Shown here piece by piece: positions 44,481 to 52,952 of a DNA stretch of 64,000 nt. The stretch is from NCBI GenBank assembly GCA_022865885.1, contig JALHSQ010000127.1, forward strand, positions 150,943-214,942, written 5' to 3'. Both the position numbers and the translations under genes were made by a program. The stretch comes from Candidatus Bathyarchaeota archaeon (GTDB lineage: Archaea; Thermoproteota; Bathyarchaeia; Bathyarchaeales; Bathycorpusculaceae). The notes beneath the pieces were generated by a model that worked only from the letters and a program-made list of their open reading frames with translations, did no database searches and had not been told where the DNA came from. Position 1 is the first letter of the stretch, and each line of letters opens with the position of its first letter.

Positions 44481-44636
44481 AGCGAACACTCTCCAAGATT
44501 CTCATTCAACAACCAGAATGGGCAACATTATTAATTCTTTCTGCCAACGGCTTGATTCTAACGTACTCGACAGAATGATCGATTTCTTGCGGGAGGATTG
44601 CCCTTTATGAAATTGGATCTTAGCAAGGGTATCGCT

Positions 44637-45878
44637 TCAATTTGCATTTACTGCTTCATCGAATATTCGTTTTAGCTTTTCATTCCTGTTTTTTATCGAG
44701 AATTTTCCCTCTTCTATTGAGCGTCTGGCTTCTCGTCCGAGTCTTCTCCTTAAAGAAGCGTCTTCAATTAAGAGCGAAGTTTTTTCGACGATTTGTTTCA
44801 CTAACCACGATCTGTTTTTACGAATTCCCAAGAGGAAATTCCTATCATAGTTGGGTGCGCCGTTCCACAGGTAATAGCGTATGTTTGGTGGCGGATCTAG
44901 TAGTATGCCTGTCTTCATATCTATTATGGCCTCAGAGACATCGAAGACTGCGCGGGCGATCACAGGTAGCTCGTAGCTCATTGCTTCAAGAATAGCCATG
45001 CCTACGTTAAGATGCGCGGGAAATATACAGATGTCTGAGGAAGCATAGAGTGCAGTCAGTTCGTCTTCTCCTATTGGAGAATCAAGAATCGTGATGTTCG
45101 GATTGTTGGCGTATTTTCTTTTTAAATCGGGGGGAACCCATGATCTGACAACTAATTCCATTCCGCCATATCTCTTGCTTAACTCCACGAAGGCTTCAGT
45201 CACTTCAACTCCTCCTTTTCCTTCGAAGTTTAAGGCGTTCGAAAGATTGATGCTGCCGACAAAAAGCAATCTCAATTTGCCGTTTTCCTTTTTCTTGACA
45301 AAATTCTTCGGTCTCACTCCAAAATGTACCGTTTCGATTTTTTCTTTGAAGGATTTACAGTTCATGGTACGGTATAAGGTTCTTTTAGCCCAATCGCTCC
45401 ACGGGATGATTTTCTTGCAGTGTTCCGATGCTAGACACTTCTGGGCTATTCTTCTGACGACTCTGATTTCGTTGCCGCCTGCGAGTTCGTTGGCATATTC
45501 AACGTCAACAATCCACGGCAACTTTGCAAACAATAGCTGTTGTGAACAGTATATCAGATCAGCGCGAGCCTCTGGCAGGGTGACGAATCTTTGATCCCTA
45601 AGTCTCTTGACAAGCATGTATGACAGTGTTTTTGTCTCATACCATAAGTTCCAAGTGAATGCAGAGCTTCGAAGCCCTGTATCGAGCTCTTTCACCATCT
45701 GTTGATTCTTGGTAAGGCCGGATGCTGGTTGCTGCGGTTTCACGAACTGTGGCCTTCCAGTGAAAAAGCTGTATCCCTCTGGGGGACACTCTACCAACTC
45801 TTTGTAGAGAGAATGAAAAGGTCCGCCTCGGGATCGACCTTTAAGATAGATCGTTCTCATGAGGAGGGTTTTGATCAA
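44637..45878 (-). CDS. family 4 glycosyltransferase
   Basis: 413 residues. LRLLFVGSINLSNALNFEGK begins the C-terminal GT-B domain, LVVRSWVPPDLKRKYANNPN follows, and DICIFPAHLNVGMAILEAMS holds the E-x7-E-like sugar-nucleotide site near 285-310. The N-terminal domain carries TIYLKGRSRGGPFHSLYKEL. The start is TTG 45878, or ATG 45860 for a slightly shorter form. Probably belongs to the gmd/fcl transcription direction. Sugar specificity, possibly fucose, is inference from context only. Confidence 0.8.
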   Translation of the reverse strand: MIKTLLMRTIYLKGRSRGGPFHSLYKELVECPPEGYSFFTGRPQFVKPQQPASGLTKNQQMVKELDTGLRSSAFTWNLWYETKTLSYMLVKRLRDQRFVTLPEARADLIYCSQQLLFAKLPWIVDVEYANELAGGNEIRVVRRIAQKCLASEHCKKIIPWSDWAKRTLYRTMNCKSFKEKIETVHFGVRPKNFVKKKENGKLRLLFVGSINLSNALNFEGKGGVEVTEAFVELSKRYGGMELVVRSWVPPDLKRKYANNPNITILDSPIGEDELTALYASSDICIFPAHLNVGMAILEAMSYELPVIARAVFDVSEAIIDMKTGILLDPPPNIRYYLWNGAPNYDRNFLLGIRKNRSWLVKQIVEKTSLLIEDASLRRRLGREARRSIEEGKFSIKNRNEKLKRIFDEAVNAN

Positions 45879-46286
45879 GGTCAGATATAACTATATAGCG
45901 TGTGTCGATCATTGAAGCTTTCTGGCCTCCTGTAGCTGCAAGAACAGATAAAACATGTCTATCAACGGCTTTAGGATTGAACTGAGATATGGCATTCGTA
46001 ACTTTTGCATCTTTATGAAACGTAGACGTGCATCACGTTTGCTTTGATAGGCAAGTTGTTTAGATCATGCTCACCTCAACTTGGCTTCGTCAACGTTAAG
46101 AAAGTGAATCAAAAGTGAGCCGTTTTCTCTTTGCAGTTCAAGCTGTAGGCGTCTAGCTTCCCAGACTGATTAACATGGTTCTCTTTTTGCTCGTTCACAT
46201 TATCTGCAGATTGGAGCGATGAAGCGAGTACCTAAACTATTTAACCTTCGCATATTTAAAAACGTAAAGATCAAAAAGGGAGTAAT
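45879..46286 (+). promoter_or_regulatory. divergent promoter interval with TATA box
   Basis: 400 bases without a gene. CTAAACTATTTAACC at about 46232-46246 is a good BRE plus TATA pair about 45 bases before the acyltransferase ATG; a second AT-rich block CATATTTAAA lies at 46251-46260. GGGAG just before the ATG at 46287 is the ribosome site. Elsewhere in the interval I see nothing. Confidence 0.4.
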
Positions 46287-46799
46287 ATGTCAACAACGAA
46301 GACTGGAAAAGACGTCGTAATAGGCAAGGGCGTTCGGTTTGGCGAGAACGTCATGGTTTGGAACTTTGTCGTAATAGGTGACGGCACGGAAATCGATGCT
46401 GAGACCTGTATTGGAAGTTTCTGTGACATAGGCAGGAAAGTTGTCATTGGCAAGAACTGCAACATTCAGGCACATGTTACAATTTCCAATGGTTGCAGAA
46501 TCGGCAACAACGTGTTTATCGCTCCCAACAGCAGTCTTCTCAACGACAAGTATCCGAAAAGTAGCTTGTTGACACCTCCAACAGTTGAACACAACGCTGT
46601 CATCGGAGGAGGCGTCACAATACTCCCCGGCGTGGTAATCGGCGAAGGCTCAGTTGTTGCTGCTGGAAGCGTGGTTACCAAAGATGTTCCGCCGAGGACG
46701 GTTGTATGGGGTGTCCCTGCAAGAACTGCAATGACTTTGGAGGAGTACGAGGCTAAGCGGGAGTTATTCATCAAGTCGCGGCCAACGGTGAAAAAATGA
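46287..46799 (+). CDS. left-handed beta-helix acyltransferase
   Basis: 170 residues built of hexapeptide repeats: VVIGKGVRFGENVMVWNFVV, IGDGTEIDAETCIGSFCDIG, VVIGKNCNIQAHVTISNGC and IGEGSVVAAGSVVTKDVPPR, with the VWGVPAR end typical of the family. Homotrimeric acetyltransferases of this type, such as WlbB/FdtC-like proteins, acetylate amino sugars. It overlaps the DUF354 gene by four bases. Likely acetylates a sugar nucleotide of the surface-glycan pathway. Confidence 0.87.
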   Translation: MSTTKTGKDVVIGKGVRFGENVMVWNFVVIGDGTEIDAETCIGSFCDIGRKVVIGKNCNIQAHVTISNGCRIGNNVFIAPNSSLLNDKYPKSSLLTPPTVEHNAVIGGGVTILPGVVIGEGSVVAAGSVVTKDVPPRTVVWGVPARTAMTLEEYEAKRELFIKSRPTVKK

Positions 46800-47788
46800 G
46801 AGTTTGGTATGATGCTTGCACCGGCAAACACGTTAGGTACGGCGCCGCTATAGCTCGCCGGCTCAGAAGGGCTGGGCATGAAGTAGTATTTACGACTAGA
46901 GAACATCCGGACACGCTTGCCCTAGCCCACGCGTTGGGAGAAAATCCTATAGTTGTTGGGAAGTATGATCCATCATCGCTTCTCACAAGATTGCAAGAAA
47001 GTGTAAATCGTATGCTTCAGTTTCTAAAGTTGTTCAGGGATGATTTGCCCGATGCTGCAATTTCGCATCAGTCTGTCGAATTGTGTCGAGTTGCCTTTGG
47101 TTTAAGTATCCCCATAATTTTGACAGCGGATACAGCCCACGCTACAGCGGTCAACAAACTAACCATACCACTAGCAAGCACTCTCTTGATTTCTGAGGCT
47201 ATTCCGAAGAATCTCTTTAAGAAGTTCGGGGCACAGAAAATTATTCAGTTCAAGGGAGTAGATGAAGTGGCATGGGCGAAAGAAATCAGCCATCCTAAGA
47301 CTTTCAGGTTCAAGCGACCACTTATCGTGGTTAGGCAAATAGAAACCCAAGCAGCCTACACGCATGGTAAGGGCGATGTTACATTTGAGGTTGCGCATAG
47401 GCTTTCATCTCTTGGGACAGTTGTTTTTCTCACACGTTACACTAAGACCAAGGATGAGAAGGTGGTTGTCATGGATGAGTTTGTGGATTCTTCAAGCCTT
47501 GCTGCTCAGTCTGATTTGGTTGTGAGTGCTGGGGGAACGATTGCAAGAGAAGCAGCTCTACAGGGAATTCCAAGCATTGCGTTGCCTGAATATGGTCATA
47601 TCCATGTTAATGATTATCTTTCCAAGAAAGGGTTTCCGCTCTTCACGGTAAAACCATCAAAAGCAGTGGAATGTGCAACGCGATACTTGGGGAAGAAATT
47701 CGATGTGAGAACGAAGCTTGCTGATCTTGAGGACCCCATTAACTATGTGGAAAAAATCTTGGCTGGAAAGCAACTTGAATCATCATGA
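46796..47788 (+). CDS. DUF354 family GT-B protein
   Basis: 330 residues. MRVWYDACTGKHVRYGAAIA is the DUF354 opening (normally D-x-x-x-P-K-H), followed by RAGHEVVFTTREHPDTLAL. The C-terminal domain has DLVVSAGGTIAREAALQGIP and SIALPEYGHIHVNDYL, reminiscent of UDP-GlcNAc epimerase/MurG folds. DUF354 proteins are mostly archaeal and sit in glycan loci. Coupled to the acyltransferase gene by ATGA overlap. Likely makes or transfers an amino sugar; not proven. Confidence 0.8.
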   Translation: MRVWYDACTGKHVRYGAAIARRLRRAGHEVVFTTREHPDTLALAHALGENPIVVGKYDPSSLLTRLQESVNRMLQFLKLFRDDLPDAAISHQSVELCRVAFGLSIPIILTADTAHATAVNKLTIPLASTLLISEAIPKNLFKKFGAQKIIQFKGVDEVAWAKEISHPKTFRFKRPLIVVRQIETQAAYTHGKGDVTFEVAHRLSSLGTVVFLTRYTKTKDEKVVVMDEFVDSSSLAAQSDLVVSAGGTIAREAALQGIPSIALPEYGHIHVNDYLSKKGFPLFTVKPSKAVECATRYLGKKFDVRTKLADLEDPINYVEKILAGKQLESS

Positions 47789-47870
47789 CAGACTTGGAGT
47801 TCGCTGCAGAACAACTGCTACTGTAAATTTTGGCAAATCGTCTATTGAATAACTTGCACAGAGAGAAGGC

Positions 47871-47886
47871 GAAAGCTCTTTATTTC
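47871..47886 (+). promoter_or_regulatory. BRE/TATA promoter of tRNA-Val
   Basis: GAAAGCTCTTTATTTC lies 33-48 bases before the tRNA 5' end, the expected distance for an archaeal BRE/TATA with a start site a few bases before the mature tRNA. Confidence 0.45.
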
Positions 47887-47918
47887 CTATTGAAGCTTCC
47901 TTTCAGCAAGAAGATAAA

Positions 47919-47996
47919 GGGCCGGTCGTCTAGCTTGGTTAGGACATTGGCTTTACGAGCCAAAGGTCGCCGGTTCAAGTCCGGTCCGGCCCACCA
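47919..47996 (+). tRNA. tRNA-Val (anticodon TAC)
   Basis: A full cloverleaf: acceptor GGGCCGG/CCGGCCC, D-arm with GG in its loop, anticodon stem TTGGC/GCCAA with loop TTTACGA (anticodon UAC), T-arm GCCGG-TTCAAGT-CCGGT, discriminator A and encoded CCA. No intron. Between the glycan locus and the DUF2110 gene. Confidence 0.95.
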
Positions 47997-48093
47997 TTTC
48001 TTTTGCAGCTGGTTGCGTCTGAACCGAGAGGTTGCAGTCTTGAAGGTGGAGCAGGGTATTTTCTATAATTCACTAACGTTGGCTTCGCCAGAA

Positions 48094-48882
48094 CTAGGAT
48101 ATACCAGTGGATCCGCCTTCGAGAAACCCCATGATCCTCCTTGGATTATACACCGTCAGAGTCGCATGTTTTAGCCTTCTGCCAATCTTAGGGATCAATC
48201 CGGCCGCGTCCGTTCCCAACTTGCACGTAACTGCGTGTTCAAGGATTCCTAAAGGTTCAATGCTGACTATGTCTCGTTCGCATCTAGCTGCTCTTAAAGC
48301 TAGCCCAATGTCGTCAAGAGTTGCGCCCAGAACTATCAACCTATCGAGTAAAGATCTTGTCCAACTCCTGTAACGCATCATCTGCTTTTCAGCCAACATA
48401 GCTTCAATACTCTTGTTTTCCTCATCTACGTTGAGGATCTTCACGAATAGCGGCAAGTTTCTGCAGAAGCCAAAAAGCTCCGCAATCTTGCTGAGTGCAA
48501 CTTTTCTTCCATCAGTCAATTGCGCTTGTAGTTCATGCAGTGGAATTGTAGCGTCAATGATCTCTGGATAAGAAATGCCTACATCAACTAAAATGCAATT
48601 CCCATTCCTATCCAGTTTCTCTATAAATCCTTTCAGAACCGAAAATCTCTCGACCACGTCAAGTTTTGCTGGGCTTAGCCCGATTTCCTTTGCCAAGTAG
48701 CTTAATGCGATCTTTTCGTCTTCACCGTTGATTGTTACTTCGATCCATTTACGAGAGGAGGATATGCGGCTTTCTATGTGAATGTCCAAGCCTTCAAAGG
48801 CGGTCTTGGATAGATTATCGATTGGTTTCAGTTGAGAAGCATCATAGGCTTTCTCGAGCAAGGTCACGGTAGGCATTCGCAA
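48094..48882 (-). CDS. DUF2110 family protein
   Basis: 262 residues of the archaeal DUF2110 family. Visible blocks are IHIESRISSSRKWIEVTING, FVKILNVDEENKSIEAMLAE, RCERDIVSIEPLGILEHAVT and KLGTDAAGLIPKIGRRLKHA. The start overlaps the HD gene's end by 19 bases. It forms a three-gene set with HD and TFE. The C-terminal part looks like a small beta domain that may bind RNA or protein; function unknown. Confidence 0.75.
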   Translation of the reverse strand: MRMPTVTLLEKAYDASQLKPIDNLSKTAFEGLDIHIESRISSSRKWIEVTINGEDEKIALSYLAKEIGLSPAKLDVVERFSVLKGFIEKLDRNGNCILVDVGISYPEIIDATIPLHELQAQLTDGRKVALSKIAELFGFCRNLPLFVKILNVDEENKSIEAMLAEKQMMRYRSWTRSLLDRLIVLGATLDDIGLALRAARCERDIVSIEPLGILEHAVTCKLGTDAAGLIPKIGRRLKHATLTVYNPRRIMGFLEGGSTGIS

Positions 48883-49406
48883 TCGCCGATCAGAGCAATC
48901 ATTTCCTCATGAAGTCGCCGTATTCTTTCACCTGCCGCAGCTGAAAGATCCTGAGAGAAGTTCTCGATGGTTCTTTCTATCGATACTCGATGTGAGCCTT
49001 CGATCATTTTGTCTGCGTATGAAACAATCTTCTCTTCCAGTGTTTGCGGAGCGTAGACGTCCTTTATCCAACCAAGTCTCTTTGCTTCTTTGGCTGTGAT
49101 TCCGCCACCGACGTGTCTCTTGATTATTGCTATGACTGGTTCTGGCAGACCTAGCGACTTGGCGATCTTGGCTCCTATAACGGCGTGATGGACGCTGTGT
49201 GTTCTTGAGCGTCCAACGTCATGCATAAGAGCTCCAATCTCAACTAGCTCCAGGTTGACGTCCAATCCTTTTTCCTTGCAGTTTTCCGCCAATTCCACAG
49301 CCAGTTCTGCCACTGCTTCACAGTGTTTTAGGACGTTTTTAGGGCAACCACTATGCCTGAGAAATTGCAGTGTTTGCTCTCTTGACGGAAGCCTTTCACT
49401 CACCAA
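48864..49406 (-). CDS. HD-domain phosphohydrolase (TIGR00295-like)
   Basis: 180 residues. HD motifs: HCEAVAELAVELAE, then GALMHDVGRSRTHSVHHAVI with the metal HD pair, IKRHVGGGITAKEAKRLGW, and YAPQTLEEKIVSYADKMIEG. This is the archaeal TIGR00295 layout. Such proteins likely hydrolyse a nucleotide or tRNA phosphate. It overlaps TFE upstream and DUF2110 downstream, so it is co-translated with both. Confidence 0.88.
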   Translation of the reverse strand: MVSERLPSREQTLQFLRHSGCPKNVLKHCEAVAELAVELAENCKEKGLDVNLELVEIGALMHDVGRSRTHSVHHAVIGAKIAKSLGLPEPVIAIIKRHVGGGITAKEAKRLGWIKDVYAPQTLEEKIVSYADKMIEGSHRVSIERTIENFSQDLSAAAGERIRRLHEEMIALIGDCECLP

Positions 49407-49908
49407 GTTCCTTCCTTAATTGGTCAACTTTCTTCGACAATACGTTGAGCATTTTGTCGTTATCATAATGCATCAAGGGTTTGCCACACGTTGAGCATCG
49501 GAAGACTAGTTCAACGGCCTCTTCGAATGGAATCCGCCTACATCCAGACGTGCAGCAGTAGTAGAACTCGTGGTTTTTCTCGTAGGCCAATCTGGTGTCA
49601 AGTTTCTCAAGAACTTCGCGTTTTTGGCTCAGTATGAAGCCTTCTAGTTGATCCGGTTGGAATCTCCAGTGAAATATAAACCATCCTGTCTTCGGGTCAC
49701 GTGTTCTTCTTAAGCTGACTAGCGAGTGATCGTAGAGTTTGTAGAGTATCTTGCGAACAAGATTCAGTCTAATCGTTGTCTTGTTCGCTATTTCATCATC
49801 TGTTGTTTCCTCGGAGTTTTTGATAATTCCAATCAGTTTGACGGCATCTTCTTCTCCCAAGGCTTCTGCAACTTTAACCAGCGTTGCATCATCTATGTTC
49901 GATAACAT
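49396..49908 (-). CDS. tfe: transcription factor E, alpha subunit
   Basis: 170 residues. The N-terminal winged helix (DAVKLIGIIKNSEETTDDEI, IRLNLVRKILYKLYDHSLVS) is followed by FHWRFQPDQLEGFIL and a helix. The zinc ribbon is FYYCCTSGCRRIPFEEAVEL then FRCSTCGKPL. It is the archaeal homologue of TFIIE-alpha and helps open promoters with RNA polymerase. First gene of the TFE-HD-DUF2110 operon, with a TATA box 41-49 bases upstream. Confidence 0.95.
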   Translation of the reverse strand: MLSNIDDATLVKVAEALGEEDAVKLIGIIKNSEETTDDEIANKTTIRLNLVRKILYKLYDHSLVSLRRTRDPKTGWFIFHWRFQPDQLEGFILSQKREVLEKLDTRLAYEKNHEFYYCCTSGCRRIPFEEAVELVFRCSTCGKPLMHYDNDKMLNVLSKKVDQLRKELGE

Positions 49909-49948
49909 GCTAATCCTTTGCTCTTTGTTAGCTACAAGAGTTGCTCGT

Positions 49949-49957
49949 ATTATATAT
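49949..49957 (-). promoter_or_regulatory. TATA box of the tfe operon
   Basis: ATATATAAT on the minus strand, with its centre about 45 bases before the tfe ATG. AAAGGA just before the ATG serves as the ribosome site. Confidence 0.5.
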
Positions 49958-49989
49958 TTCCGAACTTTGATTTAAATCTCTTATCTATC

Positions 49990-50553
49990 CTAAACAAGGG
50001 CGCTAGTTTTTTCGATTATTCTCTTTCCTCTTTTCTGCGGAATGATTGACACCTTGGCATTTTCGAAGCTTCTCATCAGGCTTTTCCCGTCGAAGAGACG
50101 GTCTAGGAAAATGGCCAGACTTGCACATTCGGAATGGGGTTGATTACCGATCGCCACATTATAATCTGAGATGCCCTCTGAGAAGAATTCTTTGGGAACT
50201 TTCTGGCTTCCCACAATGACTAGAATGTCTTTCTCCATACTTCGAATCTTGGCTAATATGTTGCTTGTTTCTATATTTTCTCCGTAGGCTGTTAGATGTA
50301 CGACTTTTCCGCTCTCTGCCCTCCAATCCTTCACGACTTTCTTCCACGGTATCCCCATTTTGAAAAAGAATGCGCCGCCCCAGTTATGCGTGATTTTCTC
50401 GATGGTTTCTTGGATCTTCTTGTCACTTACATCTGAGAGTATTATGCCGGCTGCTCCAAGTGCTCGCGCCGTTAATGCAACGTGCGTTGTAAGTCTTGCA
50501 TCTCTTCGCGGTCTGTGTCCCCATCTTAAAATCACTGTCTTCGGCGTTTCCAT
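49990..50553 (-). CDS. trm56: tRNA (cytidine(56)-2'-O)-methyltransferase
   Basis: 187 residues of the archaeal aTrm56 SPOUT family. The motifs are VILRWGHRPRRDARLTTHVA at the N-terminus, then WGGAFFFKMGIPWKKVVKDW, VHLTAYGENIETSNILAKIR, ILVIVGSQKVPKEFFSEGIS and DYNVAIGNQPHSECASLAIF, the knotted SAM-binding site. Methylates C56 in the T-loop. Four bases lie between the hflX stop and this start, so it is the third gene of the MBF1-hflX-trm56 operon. Confidence 0.95.
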   Translation of the reverse strand: METPKTVILRWGHRPRRDARLTTHVALTARALGAAGIILSDVSDKKIQETIEKITHNWGGAFFFKMGIPWKKVVKDWRAESGKVVHLTAYGENIETSNILAKIRSMEKDILVIVGSQKVPKEFFSEGISDYNVAIGNQPHSECASLAIFLDRLFDGKSLMRSFENAKVSIIPQKRGKRIIEKTSALV

Positions 50554-50557
50554 TTCT

Positions 50558-51820
50558 TTAGTCAGCTCTCTCGAATTTTCCCTTTAGTATTCCCACCTGG
50601 TTTCTCACTTTTTCCGCGAAGGACGAGTCCGCTTCGAAAACTACGTGGACAGAGCTATCGGCATATTCCAGTGTTTTAACATCTGCATGTTTGTAGAGTG
50701 ATGAAATAAACGGCATGGCTTCTTTTGTTGATGGGATGGTGAACGAAGCCCGAACGTAGTCCTTCATAATTCTCAGTATTTCTTGTTTCAATTGGTCGAG
50801 ATTGATTCTGTGAAGTGCAGATACTGGCACTGGGTTTGTCGCCTTTCCTTCTAGGCTCTTGAGTTTTTGTTGGATCTCTGCCTGAGAGAGCAAGTCAATC
50901 TTGTTCAGGACTGTTACTATGGGGACACCTGATGCTCCTATGCGTTCTATTGTCTCCTGACAGATTGAGAGTTTCTCAGCAACAAGGTGCGTTGGTTCAC
51001 TAATGTCGAGTATTAGAAGTATTAGATCTGAGTAAATGGTTTCTTCAAGAGTTGAATGGAAGGCTTCTATCAACATTAGGGGCAAGCGGTCTATGAAGCC
51101 TACAGTGTCAGTTAACAAGAACTTCCTTTTTGAGAATTCCACTAGTCTCGTTGTTGTAGAGAGTGTCGTAAATAAGGTGTTGTCAACCCGAACCTCTGCC
51201 TCTGTCAGAGCGTTGAATAGTGAGCTCTTTCCGGAGTGCGTGTATCCTGCTAATGAAATTGATGAAAAACCCAGTTCTGCTCTCCTTTTGCGGTGTAAAA
51301 CCCTTTTTCCGCTTATTTTCTTCAGTTTTCTGCGTATCGTATGCACCTCTCTCTTCACGCTCTCGTGGTAAACGTCTACTTCGTATGCTCCAAGCCCCAT
51401 GAATCCTGGTTGTTCTCCTTTCTTTGATAGTCTGACTTTTTCTTTTGCTTGTGCTAGCTCCAATCGCAGTCTGGCAAGCTCGATTTGCATTTGTGCTTCA
51501 GTTGTGGTGGCTCTTTTTGTGAAGATTTCAAGGATTAGCTGAAAGCGGTCTACTGCTGGCACGTGGGTAGCCTTTGCCAAGTTGTAGGATTGAGTTGGTT
51601 TCAAGGGGTTGTCAAAAATCACTTTGTTTGCATTTGCTTCTTTTACGAGCTTTGCAAGTTCTTCTACCTTACCAATTCCTATCTGATAGCGTGCATCAGC
51701 CTCTCTCGTCTGCTCCATTTTGCCAACTACGTCATATCCAGCGGATTCAGCTAGTTTTCTAAGCTCGTCTAGGCTTGATGGTTCAAAATCCCTTCGGCGT
51801 TGGACTATGATTGCTCTCGT
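50558..51820 (-). CDS. hflX: HflX family GTPase, apparent ACG start
   Basis: About 420 residues if translation starts at ACG 51820. The conserved HflX N-terminus RAIIVQRRRDFEPSSLDELR then AESAGYDVVGKMEQ lies upstream of the first ATG (51718), and an in-frame TAG sits directly before the ACG. GGAGG is ten bases upstream, inside the MBF1 gene. The N-terminal glycine-rich domain is followed by the coiled coil (QIELARLRLELAQAKEKVRL). G-domain motifs: LAGYTHSGKSSLFNAL (G1), DTVGFIDRLP (G3) and LNKIDL (G4). A ribosome-associated GTPase, operonic with MBF1 and Trm56. Confidence 0.92.
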   Translation of the reverse strand, partial: TRAIIVQRRRDFEPSSLDELRKLAESAGYDVVGKMEQTREADARYQIGIGKVEELAKLVKEANANKVIFDNPLKPTQSYNLAKATHVPAVDRFQLILEIFTKRATTTEAQMQIELARLRLELAQAKEKVRLSKKGEQPGFMGLGAYEVDVYHESVKREVHTIRRKLKKISGKRVLHRKRRAELGFSSISLAGYTHSGKSSLFNALTEAEVRVDNTLFTTLSTTTRLVEFSKRKFLLTDTVGFIDRLPLMLIEAFHSTLEETIYSDLILLILDISEPTHLVAEKLSICQETIERIGASGVPIVTVLNKIDLLSQAEIQQKLKSLEGKATNPVPVSALHRINLDQLKQEILRIMKDYVRASFTIPSTKEAMPFISSLYKHADVKTLEYADSSVHVVFEADSSFAEKVRNQVGILKGKFERAD

Positions 51821-52350
51821 CTAGTTGTTTCCTCCTTGTCCTTCTTGTTCAGTTCTATGAGGTCTCCCAGAGTGAGTGTTCGACTCGTCGCCTTTGCGAT
51901 TTTCTCAGGGGGGATTTTGATTTCTTCTTCCGAAGTGGGAACGATTAGCTTGATTTTCAAGGTACGCTCCAGTTTCGCGGCTAGCAGGTTGTCTGGTGCC
52001 ATCTTTCTAGTTTCGATTTTTCTAAGAAGTGAGACCTTCTCATTTATCTTCTTGCCGAGATCATCATGTGAGAATCCTAGTTCTTCTCTTGCCCGCCTTA
52101 TCTTCGTGTCAAAATCCTGTATGAGTTCCACGGTCGTGCCTGTTGGAGTTGTTTCCGGTTGTCTCTTGACCGGAATCATTAGAGTTGGTTTTGGGCCTCG
52201 TGGTTTTGCGGCTGCTTTTGGCTTGGGTTCTTCCTCCCATACGAGTTTTCCATGTTTGGAGCAATCAGTGCATACTGTTAGTCTTGCTCCTTCAATTATG
52301 ACCTTGTATGGTTTTCCGAAGATTTTTCGTCCACAGGCTTCGCATCGCAA
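51805..52350 (-). CDS. mbf1: archaeal multiprotein bridging factor 1
   Basis: 181 residues. An N-terminal zinc ribbon, RCEACGRKIFG plus LTVCTDCSKHG, is specific to archaeal MBF1. After a Pro/Lys-rich linker comes the cro-type HTH: IRRAREELGFSHDDLGKKIN then VSLLRKIETRKMAPDNLLAA. It interacts with ribosomes in archaea. Its 3' end overlaps hflX by 16 bases. A TATA-like CATAAAAAC about 25 bases before the ATG implies a nearly leaderless mRNA. Confidence 0.93.
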   Translation of the reverse strand: MRCEACGRKIFGKPYKVIIEGARLTVCTDCSKHGKLVWEEEPKPKAAAKPRGPKPTLMIPVKRQPETTPTGTTVELIQDFDTKIRRAREELGFSHDDLGKKINEKVSLLRKIETRKMAPDNLLAAKLERTLKIKLIVPTSEEEIKIPPEKIAKATSRTLTLGDLIELNKKDKEETTRREQS

Positions 52351-52438
52351 CTGTTGACACGCACCTAGGGCTGTTTTTATGATTATAGTTGTGTTTATAG
52401 TTGTCGAAAGCCAATGTATTGATCAATGGTGCGCATGC

Positions 52439-52930
52439 TTGGAAAACGATATTAAAAGAATTAGGCGTGTAGCAGACTACCAGTTCGGAAAGAATGTAGG
52501 CGAAAATCTTTTTCCAGAAAACTTGGAGATTATTCACTCCAGAAGAACTGGTCGCATCCGCTATATCTATCTTGATGGTAAGCGCCTTGCAACAATGCGG
52601 CCAACAGATGGTTTGTTTTGCTTGAGTATTGCAGGTGCAGGGCGAATCGTGGAGAACATTGGTTCTGCCATGTGTCTTGTTACTGTCCGCGGTGATGTTG
52701 CGAGATTTGTGGTTGAGGGCGGAGACGTTTTCGCGTCTCATGTAGTCAAAGCTGATGGTGCAATCCATTCTAGAGATGAAGTCATAGTTCTTGATGAAAG
52801 TGGAGAGGTTTTGGCTGTTGGGCAAGCAATGTTATCTGGTGAGGAAATGAAAGCTCTCAAGCGGGGTGTCGCGGTTAAGGTTAGACGTGGGCGTGTAACG
52901 AAGGTTAAGTATTTGAACTCCAAACAATAA
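52439..52930 (+). CDS. PUA-domain RNA-binding protein
   Basis: About 163 residues from TTG 52439 (the frame is open a little further upstream, without conservation). Pre-PUA residues IRRVADYQFGKNVGENLFPE then RTGRIRYIYLDGKRLATMRP lead into the PUA domain RFVVEGGDVFASHVVKADGA then SRDEVIVLDESGEVLAVGQA and RRGRVTKVKYL. This is the archaeal stand-alone PUA family related to the C-terminus of archaeosine transglycosylase. It precedes NAC by 22 bases and is divergent from MBF1. Probable RNA- or ribosome-binding role. Confidence 0.85.
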   Translation: MENDIKRIRRVADYQFGKNVGENLFPENLEIIHSRRTGRIRYIYLDGKRLATMRPTDGLFCLSIAGAGRIVENIGSAMCLVTVRGDVARFVVEGGDVFASHVVKADGAIHSRDEVIVLDESGEVLAVGQAMLSGEEMKALKRGVAVKVRRGRVTKVKYLNSKQ

Positions 52931-52952
52931 CTGCTAGATAAAGGGTGATTTT

